Shown here: positions 45,668-55,000 of the stretch, in pieces
Layout of the letters: every line of letters begins with the position of its first letter
Position numbering within the stretch: the first letter of the stretch is position 1
Assembly (NCBI RefSeq): GCF_008312835.1
Contig: NZ_VSKS01000004.1
Coordinates: 310,001 to 374,000 of the forward strand
Origin: Streptomyces marokkonensis
Lineage (GTDB): Bacteria; Actinomycetota; Actinomycetes; Streptomycetales; Streptomycetaceae
Length of the DNA stretch: 64,000 bases
Direction: 5' to 3'
The notes under the pieces: model-generated
Seen by the model: the letters and a program-made list of their open reading frames with translations, nothing else
Databases searched by the model: none
Told to the model about the DNA's origin: nothing
Position numbers and translations under genes: made by a program

Positions 45668-46663
45668 CTACGGAATGAACAGGTCCGTCAGGTAGGTCGG
45701 TTCGGTCTCGATCTCCGCGTAGCGTCCGGTCTCCTTCGACCAGGCGACGTTCCCGGCGGTGAGCGCGTGGAAGTCCCTGACACAGCGCTGCGCGTCCTCG
45801 ACGGCGTCGCCGGAGAGGCCGTCTCGCGTCAGCCGCCCGGGCAGGACCTGCTCGAGGTCGAGGATCCGCTGGACGTATCCGGCCTGCATCACGGCCACGC
45901 GCTCCGCCGCCTCCTGCAGGCCGCACCGGTGATGGTGGCCGATCACCGTGACGGCGTTGAAGGCGTAGTCGTGCGCGAGTTCCTTGGGCAGCGAGTAGAG
46001 GTCGTTGATGCAGGCGTTCGCGTAGATGACCGCCTCCCGCAGGTCCGCGTAGGACGGGTGTGCGTGGAGTCGGTCGGGCAGGTCGACACCGGTACCGATC
46101 TCCATCAGGTCCAGGACGGCGTCGAACGCGAACGAGGCGCGGCGGTGGGCGAGATACTGCTGCAGGCCGGGTACGCGGCCTTCCTCCCGATGGATCATCT
46201 CGGCCCGGTAGCTGTCGAAGTACCACAGCAGGTGCGGGGCGAATCTTCGCTGCCACTCGGGGGAACGGACGGCTGCCGTGCGGTGCCACAGATCGGCCAG
46301 GGAGCGCGCGAGCCGCCCGTCCGTGACGGTTCCGTCGAGGACGGCGAACAGCGGTCCGAACGCCTCCCGCCACCGCTCGGGCTGATAGCCGCGCACCGGG
46401 TCGTCGTCGAACTGGTCGTCCAGCTGGAACAGCCACGCGTTCCACTGGGTGATCAGTGTCAGGGCCTCCCGTGAGGCGTTCGGGCACAGCCATGCGGTGA
46501 GCCGGTCCACACGGGTGCGCCGCACATGCCGGCGTGCCTCCTCGGTGGGCACCAGACCGAACTCGTCCAGCCAGGCGTCAGTGGCCACCGTGGCCTGCTG
46601 GAGTTCCGGATTGAGCGCTGCCGGTACGGGTGTGCGCAGGTCCGGAATTCGGAAAGTGTCCAT
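45668..46663 (-). CDS. Class I terpene synthase
   Basis: 331 residues, the normal size for a bacterial sesqui-/diterpene cyclase. The aspartate-rich metal motif is LDDQFDDD (residues 82-88). The NSE triad is NDLYSLPKE (N221, S225, E229). A pyrophosphate-sensor Arg (R175/R176) lies 46 residues before the NSE Asn, and GRY follows near the C-terminus. All catalytic elements are intact. It cyclises a prenyl diphosphate, and the product cannot be predicted. No prenyltransferase or P450 is adjacent. ATG 46663 has GGAG about 14 nt upstream. A PAS-GAF-SpoIIE phosphatase gene lies 115 nt upstream on the same strand. Confidence 0.92.
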   Translation of the reverse strand: MDTFRIPDLRTPVPAALNPELQQATVATDAWLDEFGLVPTEEARRHVRRTRVDRLTAWLCPNASREALTLITQWNAWLFQLDDQFDDDPVRGYQPERWREAFGPLFAVLDGTVTDGRLARSLADLWHRTAAVRSPEWQRRFAPHLLWYFDSYRAEMIHREEGRVPGLQQYLAHRRASFAFDAVLDLMEIGTGVDLPDRLHAHPSYADLREAVIYANACINDLYSLPKELAHDYAFNAVTVIGHHHRCGLQEAAERVAVMQAGYVQRILDLEQVLPGRLTRDGLSGDAVEDAQRCVRDFHALTAGNVAWSKETGRYAEIETEPTYLTDLFIP

Positions 46664-46778
46664 ACGTCAGCTCGCTTCTCCGTGAATCCGCCACGCGCGA
46701 CAGCCGGTGCGGTGCCGATGCGGCATGTTCGGGGCCGCGCATGGAGTATGACCGGACAGTCCCAGCCGTCGACGTAAA

Positions 46779-48488
46779 TTACCTTGCCTGTGGACGGCGT
46801 TGGACGGCGGTCTCGGCGGCGGCCGGGCCGTTCAGACGAGCCAGGAGCAGAGCGACGTCGTCGCCCAGGCCATGGGCCTTGCGCGTACCGGCGAGGAGTT
46901 CGTCGACAAGGGTCTCCAGGTCCGCCGTGGGAGCGTCCACCAGACCCCGGAGAAACCTCTCCGTGCCCTGGTCGATGTCCTTGTTCACGGCCTCGAGCAG
47001 GCCGTCGGTGGTCAGCGCGAGCACGCTGCCGGGAGCGATGCGCAGGCGGGTGGTCGGGTACCGCTGCTCCCGCTCGATCCCCAGGGGAAGGCCGCCCGGG
47101 ACCTCCAGGAGGCGCGGCGGCGCGTGGGGGGTGATGAGAGCTGGGGCCGGATGGCCCGCCCGGCACACCCGGAGTGTTCCGTCGGCGGGGTCGAGCGCGA
47201 TGTAGCAGCACGTGGCGAACAGGGCCCTGTCCGGGTCGGTGTTCAGTTCGGCCAGCAGGCGGTTGGTGCGCTCCAGGACCGCTGCCGGCGGGTGTCCTTC
47301 GTTCGCGTAGGCGTGCACGGCGGTGCGCAGCCGCCCCATGAGGGACGCGGCGTGAACGCTGTGTCCCTGCACGTCTCCGATGACCAGTGCCACGCCGCCG
47401 TCGGGCAGGCTGATGGCGTCGTACCAGTCGCCGCCGATCCACATGCCGGAGGTGGCGGCCTGGTAGCGGGCGGCGATGGTCACGCCCGGCGCCGTGAGCG
47501 GCCCGCGCGGCAGCATGCCGCGCTGAAGTTCGGTGGCCAGCGCGTGTTCCGACTCGTACATGCCGGCTCGCTCCAGTGACTGGGCGAGCAGTCCCATGGC
47601 GGCGACCAGGAGGGCCCGCTCCTCCGGCTGGAACTCCTGCGGCTCGGGGAAACTGACGAGACAGGAGCTGACGCGGCCGCGCGAGTCCGTGAGCGGCAGT
47701 GCCGCCCACGCCTGCGGGGCCGACCGCGCGAGCGGTGCCAGGTGCGGATGACCGGTGATCAGCGCGTCCGCGGAGCCGATGAGGACGGGCGCCCTGCGGT
47801 CGAGTGACTCCTCCACGAGTGTGCGGGCCGTGGCGTCGGGGACGCGCGGGGGATCCTCACCCTGCTCGTCGTCGGCGCACGAGGCCACCACGGTCAACCG
47901 GTCTCCCTCCGGGGCGATCACCGCCAGTGCGTCCGCTCCGAAGGTACGCAGTCCCGCCTGTGCGGCGGCCATGATGTCCCTGACCGTCACCGCGGCGGCC
48001 AGGGCCGCGGTCAGCTCCCGCATCCAGCGGTCGCGGGTGGCGCGCTCGTACAGCCGCCGCTTCTCCGCCTCGTGGCGTTCATGGACGGCCGTGGTGTCCA
48101 TGACCACTCCGACCATGCGGGCCGGCAGCCCGTCGGCGCCGGGCAGGACGCGGCCCCGGGCTTCCAGGGACCGGTGCCTGCCGTCGGAGGAGGTGACGCG
48201 GTACTCGATCTGGTAGTTGCCGCAGGATTGCGCTATCTGGCCCAGGGCATCGCGCACATCGGCCAGATCGGACTCGTGCACCGCGGCCAGGAAGCTCGAG
48301 ATGTCCGACGGGCCGTTCTCGGGCATGTCGTGCAGCGCGAGGGTGAGTGGATCGCAGCTCACCTCGCCCGTGGCGATCTCCCAGGAGAAGAATCCCGCCT
48401 GCACGATGCTCGCGCTGGCCTGGAAGGCGCCGGCATCGGGTTCGCTTCCCCGGAATGCGGCAGTACGCACCGGCCCGACGTCTTTCAC
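46779..48488 (-). CDS. PAS-GAF-SpoIIE PP2C-type phosphatase
   Basis: 569 residues. A PAS domain (about 25-135; GFFSWEIATGEVSCD) is followed by a short helical linker, a GAF domain (about 150-305; ADALAVIAPEGD) and a SpoIIE/PPM phosphatase domain (about 325-550). The metal residues are in IGGDWYDA, IGDVQGHSVHAA, LTTDGLLEA and LGDDVALLLA. It is a soluble sensor phosphatase, likely reversing anti-sigma-antagonist phosphorylation. No HATPase kinase domain is fused. GTG 48488 has GGGAGATCCA upstream. It may be co-transcribed with the terpene synthase, which would make it a candidate regulator of that island. Confidence 0.92.
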   Translation of the reverse strand: MKDVGPVRTAAFRGSEPDAGAFQASASIVQAGFFSWEIATGEVSCDPLTLALHDMPENGPSDISSFLAAVHESDLADVRDALGQIAQSCGNYQIEYRVTSSDGRHRSLEARGRVLPGADGLPARMVGVVMDTTAVHERHEAEKRRLYERATRDRWMRELTAALAAAVTVRDIMAAAQAGLRTFGADALAVIAPEGDRLTVVASCADDEQGEDPPRVPDATARTLVEESLDRRAPVLIGSADALITGHPHLAPLARSAPQAWAALPLTDSRGRVSSCLVSFPEPQEFQPEERALLVAAMGLLAQSLERAGMYESEHALATELQRGMLPRGPLTAPGVTIAARYQAATSGMWIGGDWYDAISLPDGGVALVIGDVQGHSVHAASLMGRLRTAVHAYANEGHPPAAVLERTNRLLAELNTDPDRALFATCCYIALDPADGTLRVCRAGHPAPALITPHAPPRLLEVPGGLPLGIEREQRYPTTRLRIAPGSVLALTTDGLLEAVNKDIDQGTERFLRGLVDAPTADLETLVDELLAGTRKAHGLGDDVALLLARLNGPAAAETAVQRRPQAR

Positions 48489-48859
48489 TGGATCTCCCTG
48501 TCGCGGCGTGGACTACTTCCCTCCGAGCGATCAACGGTGCTTGGCCGGATGGGCCACGCATCGTTGTGGGGGGCCGACGGGAACCAGCCAGTGGGGCGGT
48601 TCGAGAGACTACGGGACTTCGGCACCATTCCCTCCCAGAGGTGAACGGGGTTCCCGCAGCGGAGCGTCCCCCGCTCTTCCAGGGAAGACGGCCTGACCGG
48701 CCCGGCTGTGGCCGGATCCTGCGCATGCTAGTGACTTTCCGGATCTTGCGCCAGACACCCGGCCGGCGGACCGCGTCGGGCCGGGTACGAGGGCGTCGCT
48801 CCGCGAGAACGCGGGCCCCGGTGCCGAGCGGTCACACGCACCGAGGCCGGTGACGGAGA
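48489..48859. other. Intergenic stretch upstream of the PAS-GAF-SpoIIE gene
   Basis: No supportable gene on either strand. It presumably carries the promoter of the phosphatase/terpene unit; I see no clear repeat in it. Confidence 0.4.
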
Positions 48860-48890
48860 AAGCGGCCCCCGTCGACGGCGGGGGCCGCTT
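48860..48890. terminator. Terminator of the membrane-protein gene at 48911
   Basis: AAGCGGCCCCCG / CGGGGGCCGCTT, 12 bp with a 7-nt loop, 20 nt beyond the stop of the minus-strand gene. Confidence 0.82.
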
Positions 48891-48910
48891 CCTCGTGGTC
48901 GGGCCGGGTG

Positions 48911-49759
48911 CTACGGGACCTCGCGGCCGTACGGGCGGATGCGGTGGCGGGGGGCGGCCGTGCGGCGGGGCGGGCGGGTGAGGGTGATCTGGCGGACCAG
49001 TTGCTGGAAGCAGGCCAGTGCGGCGACGCCCGGCAGGGCCGCGGCGGCGGTGTCGGTGATGGTGTGCGGCGCCTGGGCGACGCAGAGCAGGACCGCGACG
49101 GAGGAGAAGAGCAGGACGACGAACCAGGAGTGCAGGGCGCGTCGTTGGTGGAGTGCGGCGCGCAGGATGGACAACGAGCCCGCCAGCCACGGGCCGTAGA
49201 CCAAGATGGGCCACCAGGCCGATGACGCTCCGCTGCTGTGCGCCGTGGTGACGAGGAGCAGTGGTTCGTAGGTGACCACGCCGCTGAAGACGCTCACCAT
49301 CGACACGGTGACCGCTGCCATGGCGGCGATGACATAGCTGGCGACGCGCAGGGCGTCGGGGCGTTTGCGCGGGGGTTTGCGGTGTCCTCGCGGAGCGGCG
49401 CGCAGGGGTGGCAGCTCGGCCGTGATCTCGTGCAGGTTGCCCATGGGGCTGCCGGCGGGGGGTGCGGTGACCGGGGCCTCCTCGCGCGGGGGCGGCACGG
49501 TTCTGCCGTACTCCTCGCTGCGGGCCTCCTGGAGCAGATAGGCCAGTTCCTCGGCGGGGTCCCAGGGCGGGACGGCCGCCTCCATGGCAGGGTCCCAGGG
49601 CGGGACGGCCGCCTCCATGGCAGGGTCCCAGGGCGGAACGGCCGGTTCTACGGGCTCCGCGTAGACGGCTCCGGCCCGGTGCCGTCCGGTGCCCGCGTCG
49701 TTGAACTGGTCCGGGACGTCGGCGCTGTACCAGAGAGGGTCATAGCGTTCATCATTCAT
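48911..49759 (-). CDS. Membrane protein, DUF2637-like, with tandem N-terminal repeats
   Basis: 282 residues. The N-terminal 130 residues are hydrophilic and contain three copies of AVPPWDPAME, the last diverging to AEE, encoded by 33-bp DNA repeats. Four membrane helices follow (about 139-265): VASYVIAAMAAVTVSMVSVF, a second after an external loop, WFVVLLFSSVAVLLCVA, and ALPGVAALACFQQL. The helix pattern and RRALHSW loop resemble the DUF2637 proteins common in Streptomyces, some of them in plasmid-spread (Spd) contexts. Function unknown. ATG 49759 is used. It is separated from the phosphatase gene by a terminator. Confidence 0.72.
   Translation of the reverse strand: MNDERYDPLWYSADVPDQFNDAGTGRHRAGAVYAEPVEPAVPPWDPAMEAAVPPWDPAMEAAVPPWDPAEELAYLLQEARSEEYGRTVPPPREEAPVTAPPAGSPMGNLHEITAELPPLRAAPRGHRKPPRKRPDALRVASYVIAAMAAVTVSMVSVFSGVVTYEPLLLVTTAHSSGASSAWWPILVYGPWLAGSLSILRAALHQRRALHSWFVVLLFSSVAVLLCVAQAPHTITDTAAAALPGVAALACFQQLVRQITLTRPPRRTAAPRHRIRPYGREVP
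49561..49643. repeat. 33-bp in-frame tandem repeat, 2.5 copies
   Basis: CCCAGGGCGGGACGGCCGCC plus 13 nt is repeated exactly at 49561-49593 and 49594-49626. A third partial copy follows to 49643 with one change. It encodes the WDPAME-type repeats. Confidence 0.95.
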
Positions 49760-50024
49760 GTCAGAATTGATTCATCGGGCCGGTGGGAGTATTCAACAGC
49801 ATTGATTCAACGTGCAGTTGGGGCGGCCCTGACCTGCTTGCCTTCATGTAGCGACTAACGGCGGCTGTTTCACTTGGATGCGCGGCGAACGAGTGAATGG
49901 CCGTGCGGTAAATGGCTTTGTACAAGCCTAGTAATTCCCGTTTTTTCGACTGGTGTTCAGCATATGAGGGGCATGGCCGCGGGGTTGGGGGATCCACGCG
50001 GGCCGCTGCGGCGTCCCCGCGGGT

Positions 50025-50927
50025 ATGGAGCTCGAGAAGTCGCGGCCGGAGCGGCCCGCGGGTGGTGAGGGGTGCCTCGTCGTGGTGATCCGCGTCCCCG
50101 TGCGGATCGTGGTGCTGGTGCTGGTCGTCCCGGTGCGGACGGTGTGGGACGCGCTGGTCGTCGCCGGGAGGTTCCTGAACGGCACGGTGTTCCGGCCGGC
50201 CGGGCGGGCGCTGCTGTGGGTGGGGCGTGCGGTGTTCGTGTGGCCGTTCGTGGGGCTGTGGCGGTATGTGCTCGTGCCGCTGGGCAGGTTCCTGGTCCGG
50301 CTCGGGACGGTGCTGGTCGTCCTTCCGGCCCTGGCCGTCCACCGCTGCGTGCTGACCCCGCTCGGGCATGCGGCCGTGTGGGTGTACGCGCGTGTGCTGA
50401 CGCCGTTCGGGCACGTGCTCGCCGCCGCCGGGGCCGGGATCGGCACGGGGCTGTACTGGACCGCCCGGATCCTGCTGGTGCTGCCCGCGCTCGCGGTGTG
50501 GTGCTGGTTCCTGGCGCCGGCCGGGAGGGCGCTCGGTGTCCTCGCGCGGGAGGCCGGGGCCGCGCTCGGCCACGCCTGGCGGGTCGCCGGGTATGTCTCG
50601 CTCACCGTGGGGCGGGCCCTGGGCACCCTCCTGCGACGGGTCTTCGTGGAGCCGGTGCGGTGGGTGTACCGGAGTGTGCTGACTCCGGTGGGGCATGCGG
50701 TGCGTGACGCCGTGCTGCGGCCGGCCGCCGGGGCCGCACGCGCGGTGGGCCGGGCCGGCCGGGAGGCCCTCGACGCCGCCCGCGCGTCGGTCCGGCAGGC
50801 CCGTGCCGACGTCCGCCGGATGCTGCTCGGCGCACCGCGGAAGCCGCAGGTCGCACACCGGCGGGAACCCACCGGCGCGGAGGCACGTACTCTTGGTAGC
50901 AGTACGACCGCTCTCACGAAGGACTGA
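50025..50927 (+). CDS. Repetitive amphipathic/membrane protein of unknown function
   Basis: 300 residues, not recognised. It consists of about seven hydrophobic, Val/Leu-rich helices punctuated by a recurring R-x-VLTP-x-GH(A/V) element (RCVLTPLGHA, RVLTPFGHV, RSVLTPVGHA) and looser VLVPLGR and VFRPAGR variants. The unit is about 30-45 residues, suggesting growth by internal duplication. The C-terminal 80 residues are basic and helical (AGREALDAARASVRQARAD). It precedes the DUF2344 gene by 6-48 nt depending on that gene's start, so co-transcription is likely. ATG 50025 lacks a good ribosome site, and a later GTG could be used. Confidence 0.65.
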   Translation: MELEKSRPERPAGGEGCLVVVIRVPVRIVVLVLVVPVRTVWDALVVAGRFLNGTVFRPAGRALLWVGRAVFVWPFVGLWRYVLVPLGRFLVRLGTVLVVLPALAVHRCVLTPLGHAAVWVYARVLTPFGHVLAAAGAGIGTGLYWTARILLVLPALAVWCWFLAPAGRALGVLAREAGAALGHAWRVAGYVSLTVGRALGTLLRRVFVEPVRWVYRSVLTPVGHAVRDAVLRPAAGAARAVGRAGREALDAARASVRQARADVRRMLLGAPRKPQVAHRREPTGAEARTLGSSTTALTKD

Positions 50928-50975
50928 AGAACACTGGGCAAGCGACAGCCCGAAGGCCCGCCGCCCGCACCCGCG

Positions 50976-51752
50976 GTGCAGCGCATCCGACTGCGTTACA
51001 CCAAGCGCGGCCGCCTCCGGTTCACCAGCCACCGTGACTTCCAGCGCGCCTTCGAGCGCGCGTTGCGCCGCGCCGAGGTGCCGATGGCGTACTCGGCGGG
51101 GTTCACGCCGCACCCGAAGGTGTCGTACGCCAATGCCGCACCCACCGGCACGGGCAGTGAGGCGGAGTACCTGGAGATCGCGCTCACCGAGCCGAGCGAC
51201 CCCGAGCGGCTCAGGGCCCTTCTCGACGAGTCGATGCCCGCCGGGCTCGACATCGTCGAGGCGGTCGAGGCCCGCACATCAGGCCTCGCCGACCGGCTCA
51301 CGGCCTCCGTGTGGGAGCTGCGGCTGGACGGCGTCGGCCCCGAGGACGCCCGCCGCGCGGTGGACGCCTTCAACGCGGCCCCGGCCGTCGAGGTCCAGCG
51401 CCGGACCAAGAACGGCGTCCGCACCTTCGACGCCCGTTCCGCGGTCGTGAGCCTGGAGAGCGCGGAAACGCACTCCTCGCCGGCTGATAGGCCGACCGAC
51501 CAGCCCTGTGCGATACTGCGGCTGGTTGTTCGGCACGTGACGCCTGCCGTACGACCCGACGACGTCCTGTCCGGTCTCCGCGCCGTGGCCGACCTGGCGC
51601 CGCCGGTCCCCGCAGCGGTGACCAGGCTGGCGCAGGGGCTGTTCGATGAAGAGACCGGCACGGTGACCGACCCGCTCGCGCCCGACCGCGAGGCAGCAGC
51701 GACCGAGCCGCATCCGGCCGGCGCCACTGCCGCCGCGACGGCGCCGGCGTAA
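50976..51752 (+). CDS. TIGR03936 / DUF2344 radical-SAM-associated protein
   Basis: At least 258 residues. QRIRLRYTKRGRLRFTSHRD at the N-terminus and AYSAGFTPHPKVSYANA (about 37-53) are the family signatures. It is the usual partner of the TIGR03960 radical SAM protein. GTG 50976 is the first standard start at a homologous position but has no ribosome site. An in-frame CTG at 50934, reading GKRQPEGPPPAPA, matches the N-terminus I recall for Streptomyces homologues (MGKRQPEG) and has AAGGA about 10 nt upstream, so translation may truly begin there. The C-terminus is Ala-rich and variable. rne follows after 261 nt. Confidence 0.88.
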   Translation: MQRIRLRYTKRGRLRFTSHRDFQRAFERALRRAEVPMAYSAGFTPHPKVSYANAAPTGTGSEAEYLEIALTEPSDPERLRALLDESMPAGLDIVEAVEARTSGLADRLTASVWELRLDGVGPEDARRAVDAFNAAPAVEVQRRTKNGVRTFDARSAVVSLESAETHSSPADRPTDQPCAILRLVVRHVTPAVRPDDVLSGLRAVADLAPPVPAAVTRLAQGLFDEETGTVTDPLAPDREAAATEPHPAGATAAATAPA

Positions 51753-51849
51753 GGAAGGTCCCGCGTAGGGACGGACGTCGTAAGCGCCGCCCTCGACCTC
51801 GGGAGCCACCTGGGTCGGGCAGCGCACCGACCAGAAGACTTTCGCCAGG

Positions 51850-51870
51850 CCGTACGCATTCGGCGTACGG
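51850..51870 (+). promoter_or_regulatory. Small hairpin in the rne leader
   Basis: CCGTACGC / GCGTACGG, 8 bp with a 5-nt loop, about 145 nt before the rne start. RNase E mRNAs are often self-regulated through leader structures; a role here is inference. Confidence 0.35.
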
Positions 51871-52013
51871 AACCGGCGAGACAGGACAAAGAGAGCTCCC
51901 GAGCGGCGCCCGCGCCCCGGACGGCGGCAACCGCGCACCGCGCGAGCCGCGGACGTCACCGGCATCGCCGGACCAGGTGCGGCGCCCGGGAGCCTGACGG
52001 GAGAAACGCCCGC

Positions 52014-55000
52014 ATGCTCGAACCGATCGAGCCCACCGAGGGCTCCGAACCGAACACCCCGAGCGACACCCTGCCGCCGAGGCGGCGGCGCCGTGCCGCA
52101 TCCCGGCCGGCGGGACCGCCCGCCGGCACGGCCGGGACGACGGCCGAGACGGTCGCGCCGGCCATACCGGCCGCGGAGACCGCCGACGCCCCCGAGACGC
52201 CCGAGCCCGCCGGTCTCGTGGGGGACCGGGAGAGTGCCGCGGCGAAGACGGAGACCGAGGCCCCCGCGCCTCGGCGTCGTCGCGCGGTCCGCCGCGCGGC
52301 CGCGCCCGCCGGTGCGCCGGCGTCCGCGGAGGCCGCCGAGACCGTCGTGCCGGCGACTCCGGCCCCGTCCGGGACCACCCCGGCTCCCGAGCCGGCCGCC
52401 GTCGCCGACTCCTCCGAGGACGCCGCTCCCCGGCGCACCCGTCGTCGTGCGACGCGCAGCGTGACCTCGCCGACGGAGACCACCGAGGCGGCCGTGTCCA
52501 CCGAGGCGGCTGTGACCACCGAGGCAGCCGTGTCCACCGAGGCGCCCGAGGCCGCGGCAACCGTGCAGGCCGACGAGGCCACCGAGGACGCGGCCCCGCG
52601 CCGCACCCGTCGTCGCGCGACGCGCACGGTGACGGCGGCCGAGACGGCGGACAGCGCCGGGAAGGCGGCTCAGACGCCCGCCGAGCCGGCCGAGGCCCCC
52701 GCGGCTGCCGAGAGCACCGAAACCCCCGAGACCACCGAAGACACCGCTCCCCGCCGCACCCGGCGCCGCGCCTCGCGACGTGCGTCCGCCCCCGCCGGTG
52801 CGCCGGTGACCGCCGAGACGGCGGAGGGCGACGCGGGGGAGACCGCGCAGGCCGCCCCGACCGCCGAGGAGGCCCCGGTGACCGAGAACGACAAGCAGGC
52901 GGAGCCCCCCGTGGAGGCGCCCGCCGCCGAGGCTCCCGAGGCCGGGCAGGCCCCCGCCGACGAGGCCGCCCCGCGCCGCCGCCGTCGCGTGGTGCGCAAG
53001 GCCGCCGCCGGGTTCGCCGAGCCCGCGCGTACGGCCAGGGCCGCCGCGGCCGAGGAGGCGGAGGGCTCGCCGAAGCGCCCCGCGCGCCCGGCCGTCGCCG
53101 TCTTCCAGCCGCCGGTGTTCACCGAGCCCCGCTTCCAGACCCCGGAGCGTGCCGCCGCCGAGGCGGCGGCCGAGGTCGCCGAACCGGTGGAGCCGGAGGA
53201 GGAGACCGAGGAGTTCCAGGAGGAGCAGCCCGCCGCCTCCCGCCGCCGTCGCCGGCGCCGGGGCGCGGGCGACGAGACCGAGGCCGCCGCACCGGCCGCC
53301 GAGGCCGCCACCGAGGACGAGGTGGAGGAGGCCGAGGAGCCGGCCGACGACCAGGCCGACGCCGACGCCGACGCCGACGACCAGGACGAGAACGAGTCCG
53401 CCGGTTCGCGCCGCCGCCGTCGCCGCGGTGGCCGTCGCCGCCGGCGTGGTGAGAACGCCGAGTCCGACGGTGAGGGCGGCGAGTCCGGGGACGAGGACGC
53501 CGACACCGAGCAGCTTGCCGCCGAGCAGGCCGCCCAGGACACCGAGGACACCGCCGAGCAGGCGGAGGAGGACGCCGAGGACCGCGAGGACTCCGGCGGT
53601 TCCAGCAGCAGCCGTCGCCGGCGCCGCCGCCGTCGCCGGGCCGGTGACAGCGGTGGTGAGGGCGAGCCCTCCACCGACGACCCCGAGCGCACGGTCGTCA
53701 AGGTGCGCGAGCCGCGCAAGGCCGCCGAGCCGTCGGACGAGGTGCAGTCCATCAAGGGCTCCACGCGTCTGGAGGCGAAGAAGCAGCGCCGCCGCGAGGG
53801 CCGTGAGCAGGGCCGCCGCCGCGTGCCGATCATCACCGAGGCCGAGTTCCTGGCCCGCCGTGAGGCCGTCGAGCGCGTCATGGTGGTGCGCCAGTACGGC
53901 GACCGTACGCAGATCGGCGTCCTGGAGGACGGGGTGCTCGTCGAGCACTACGTCAACAAGGAGCAGGCCACCTCGTACGTCGGCAACGTCTACCTCGGCA
54001 AGGTGCAGAACGTGCTGCCGTCGATGGAGGCCGCCTTCATCGACATCGGCAAGGGCCGCAACGCCGTGCTCTACGCCGGTGAGGTCAACTTCGAGGCGCT
54101 CGGCATGTCGGGCGGCCCGCGCCGCATCGAGTCCGCGCTGAAGTCCGGTCAGTCGGTCCTGGTCCAGGTGACCAAGGACCCGATCGGCCACAAGGGCGCC
54201 CGCCTCACCAGCCAGGTCTCCCTCCCGGGCCGCTACCTCGTGTACGTCCCCGAGGGCTCGATGACCGGCATCAGCCGCAAGCTGCCCGACACCGAGCGGG
54301 CCCGGCTGAAGACCATCCTCAAGAAGATCGTCCCCGAGGACGCGGGCGTCATCGTGCGCACCGCCGCCGAGGGCGCGAGCGAGGACGAGCTGCGCCGCGA
54401 CGTCGAACGGCTCCAGGCGCAGTGGGAGGAGATCAAGAAGAAGTCCAAGAACGGCGGCAGCGCGCCGACGCTGCTGTACGGCGAGCCGGACATGACCGTC
54501 CGGGTCGTGCGGGACATCTTCAACGAGGACTTCTCCAAGGTCGTCGTCAGCGGTGACGACGCCTGGGAGACCATCCACGGGTATGTGTCGCACGTGGCGC
54601 CGGACCTGGCCGGCCGGCTGTCCAAGTGGACCAGCGAGGTCGACGTCTTCGCCACGTACCGGATCGACGAGCAGCTCGCCAAGGCGCTGGACCGCAAGGT
54701 GTGGCTGCCCAGCGGTGGTTCGCTGGTGATCGACCGGACCGAGGCGATGGTCGTCGTCGACGTCAACACCGGCAAGTTCACCGGTCAGGGCGGCAACCTC
54801 GAGGAGACGGTCACCAGGAACAACCTGGAGGCGGCCGAGGAGATCGTGCGTCAGCTGCGGCTGCGCGACCTCGGCGGCATCATCGTCATCGACTTCATCG
54901 ACATGGTGCTGGAGTCCAACCGGGACCTGGTGCTGCGGCGCCTGCTCGAGTGCCTGGGCCGGGACCGTACGAAGCACCAGGTCGCCGAGGTGACGTCGCT

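Noticed and set aside
49561-49643. Regular 33-bp repeats considered as a CRISPR array
   Set aside because: The units are directly contiguous without spacers and are in frame within a coding gene.
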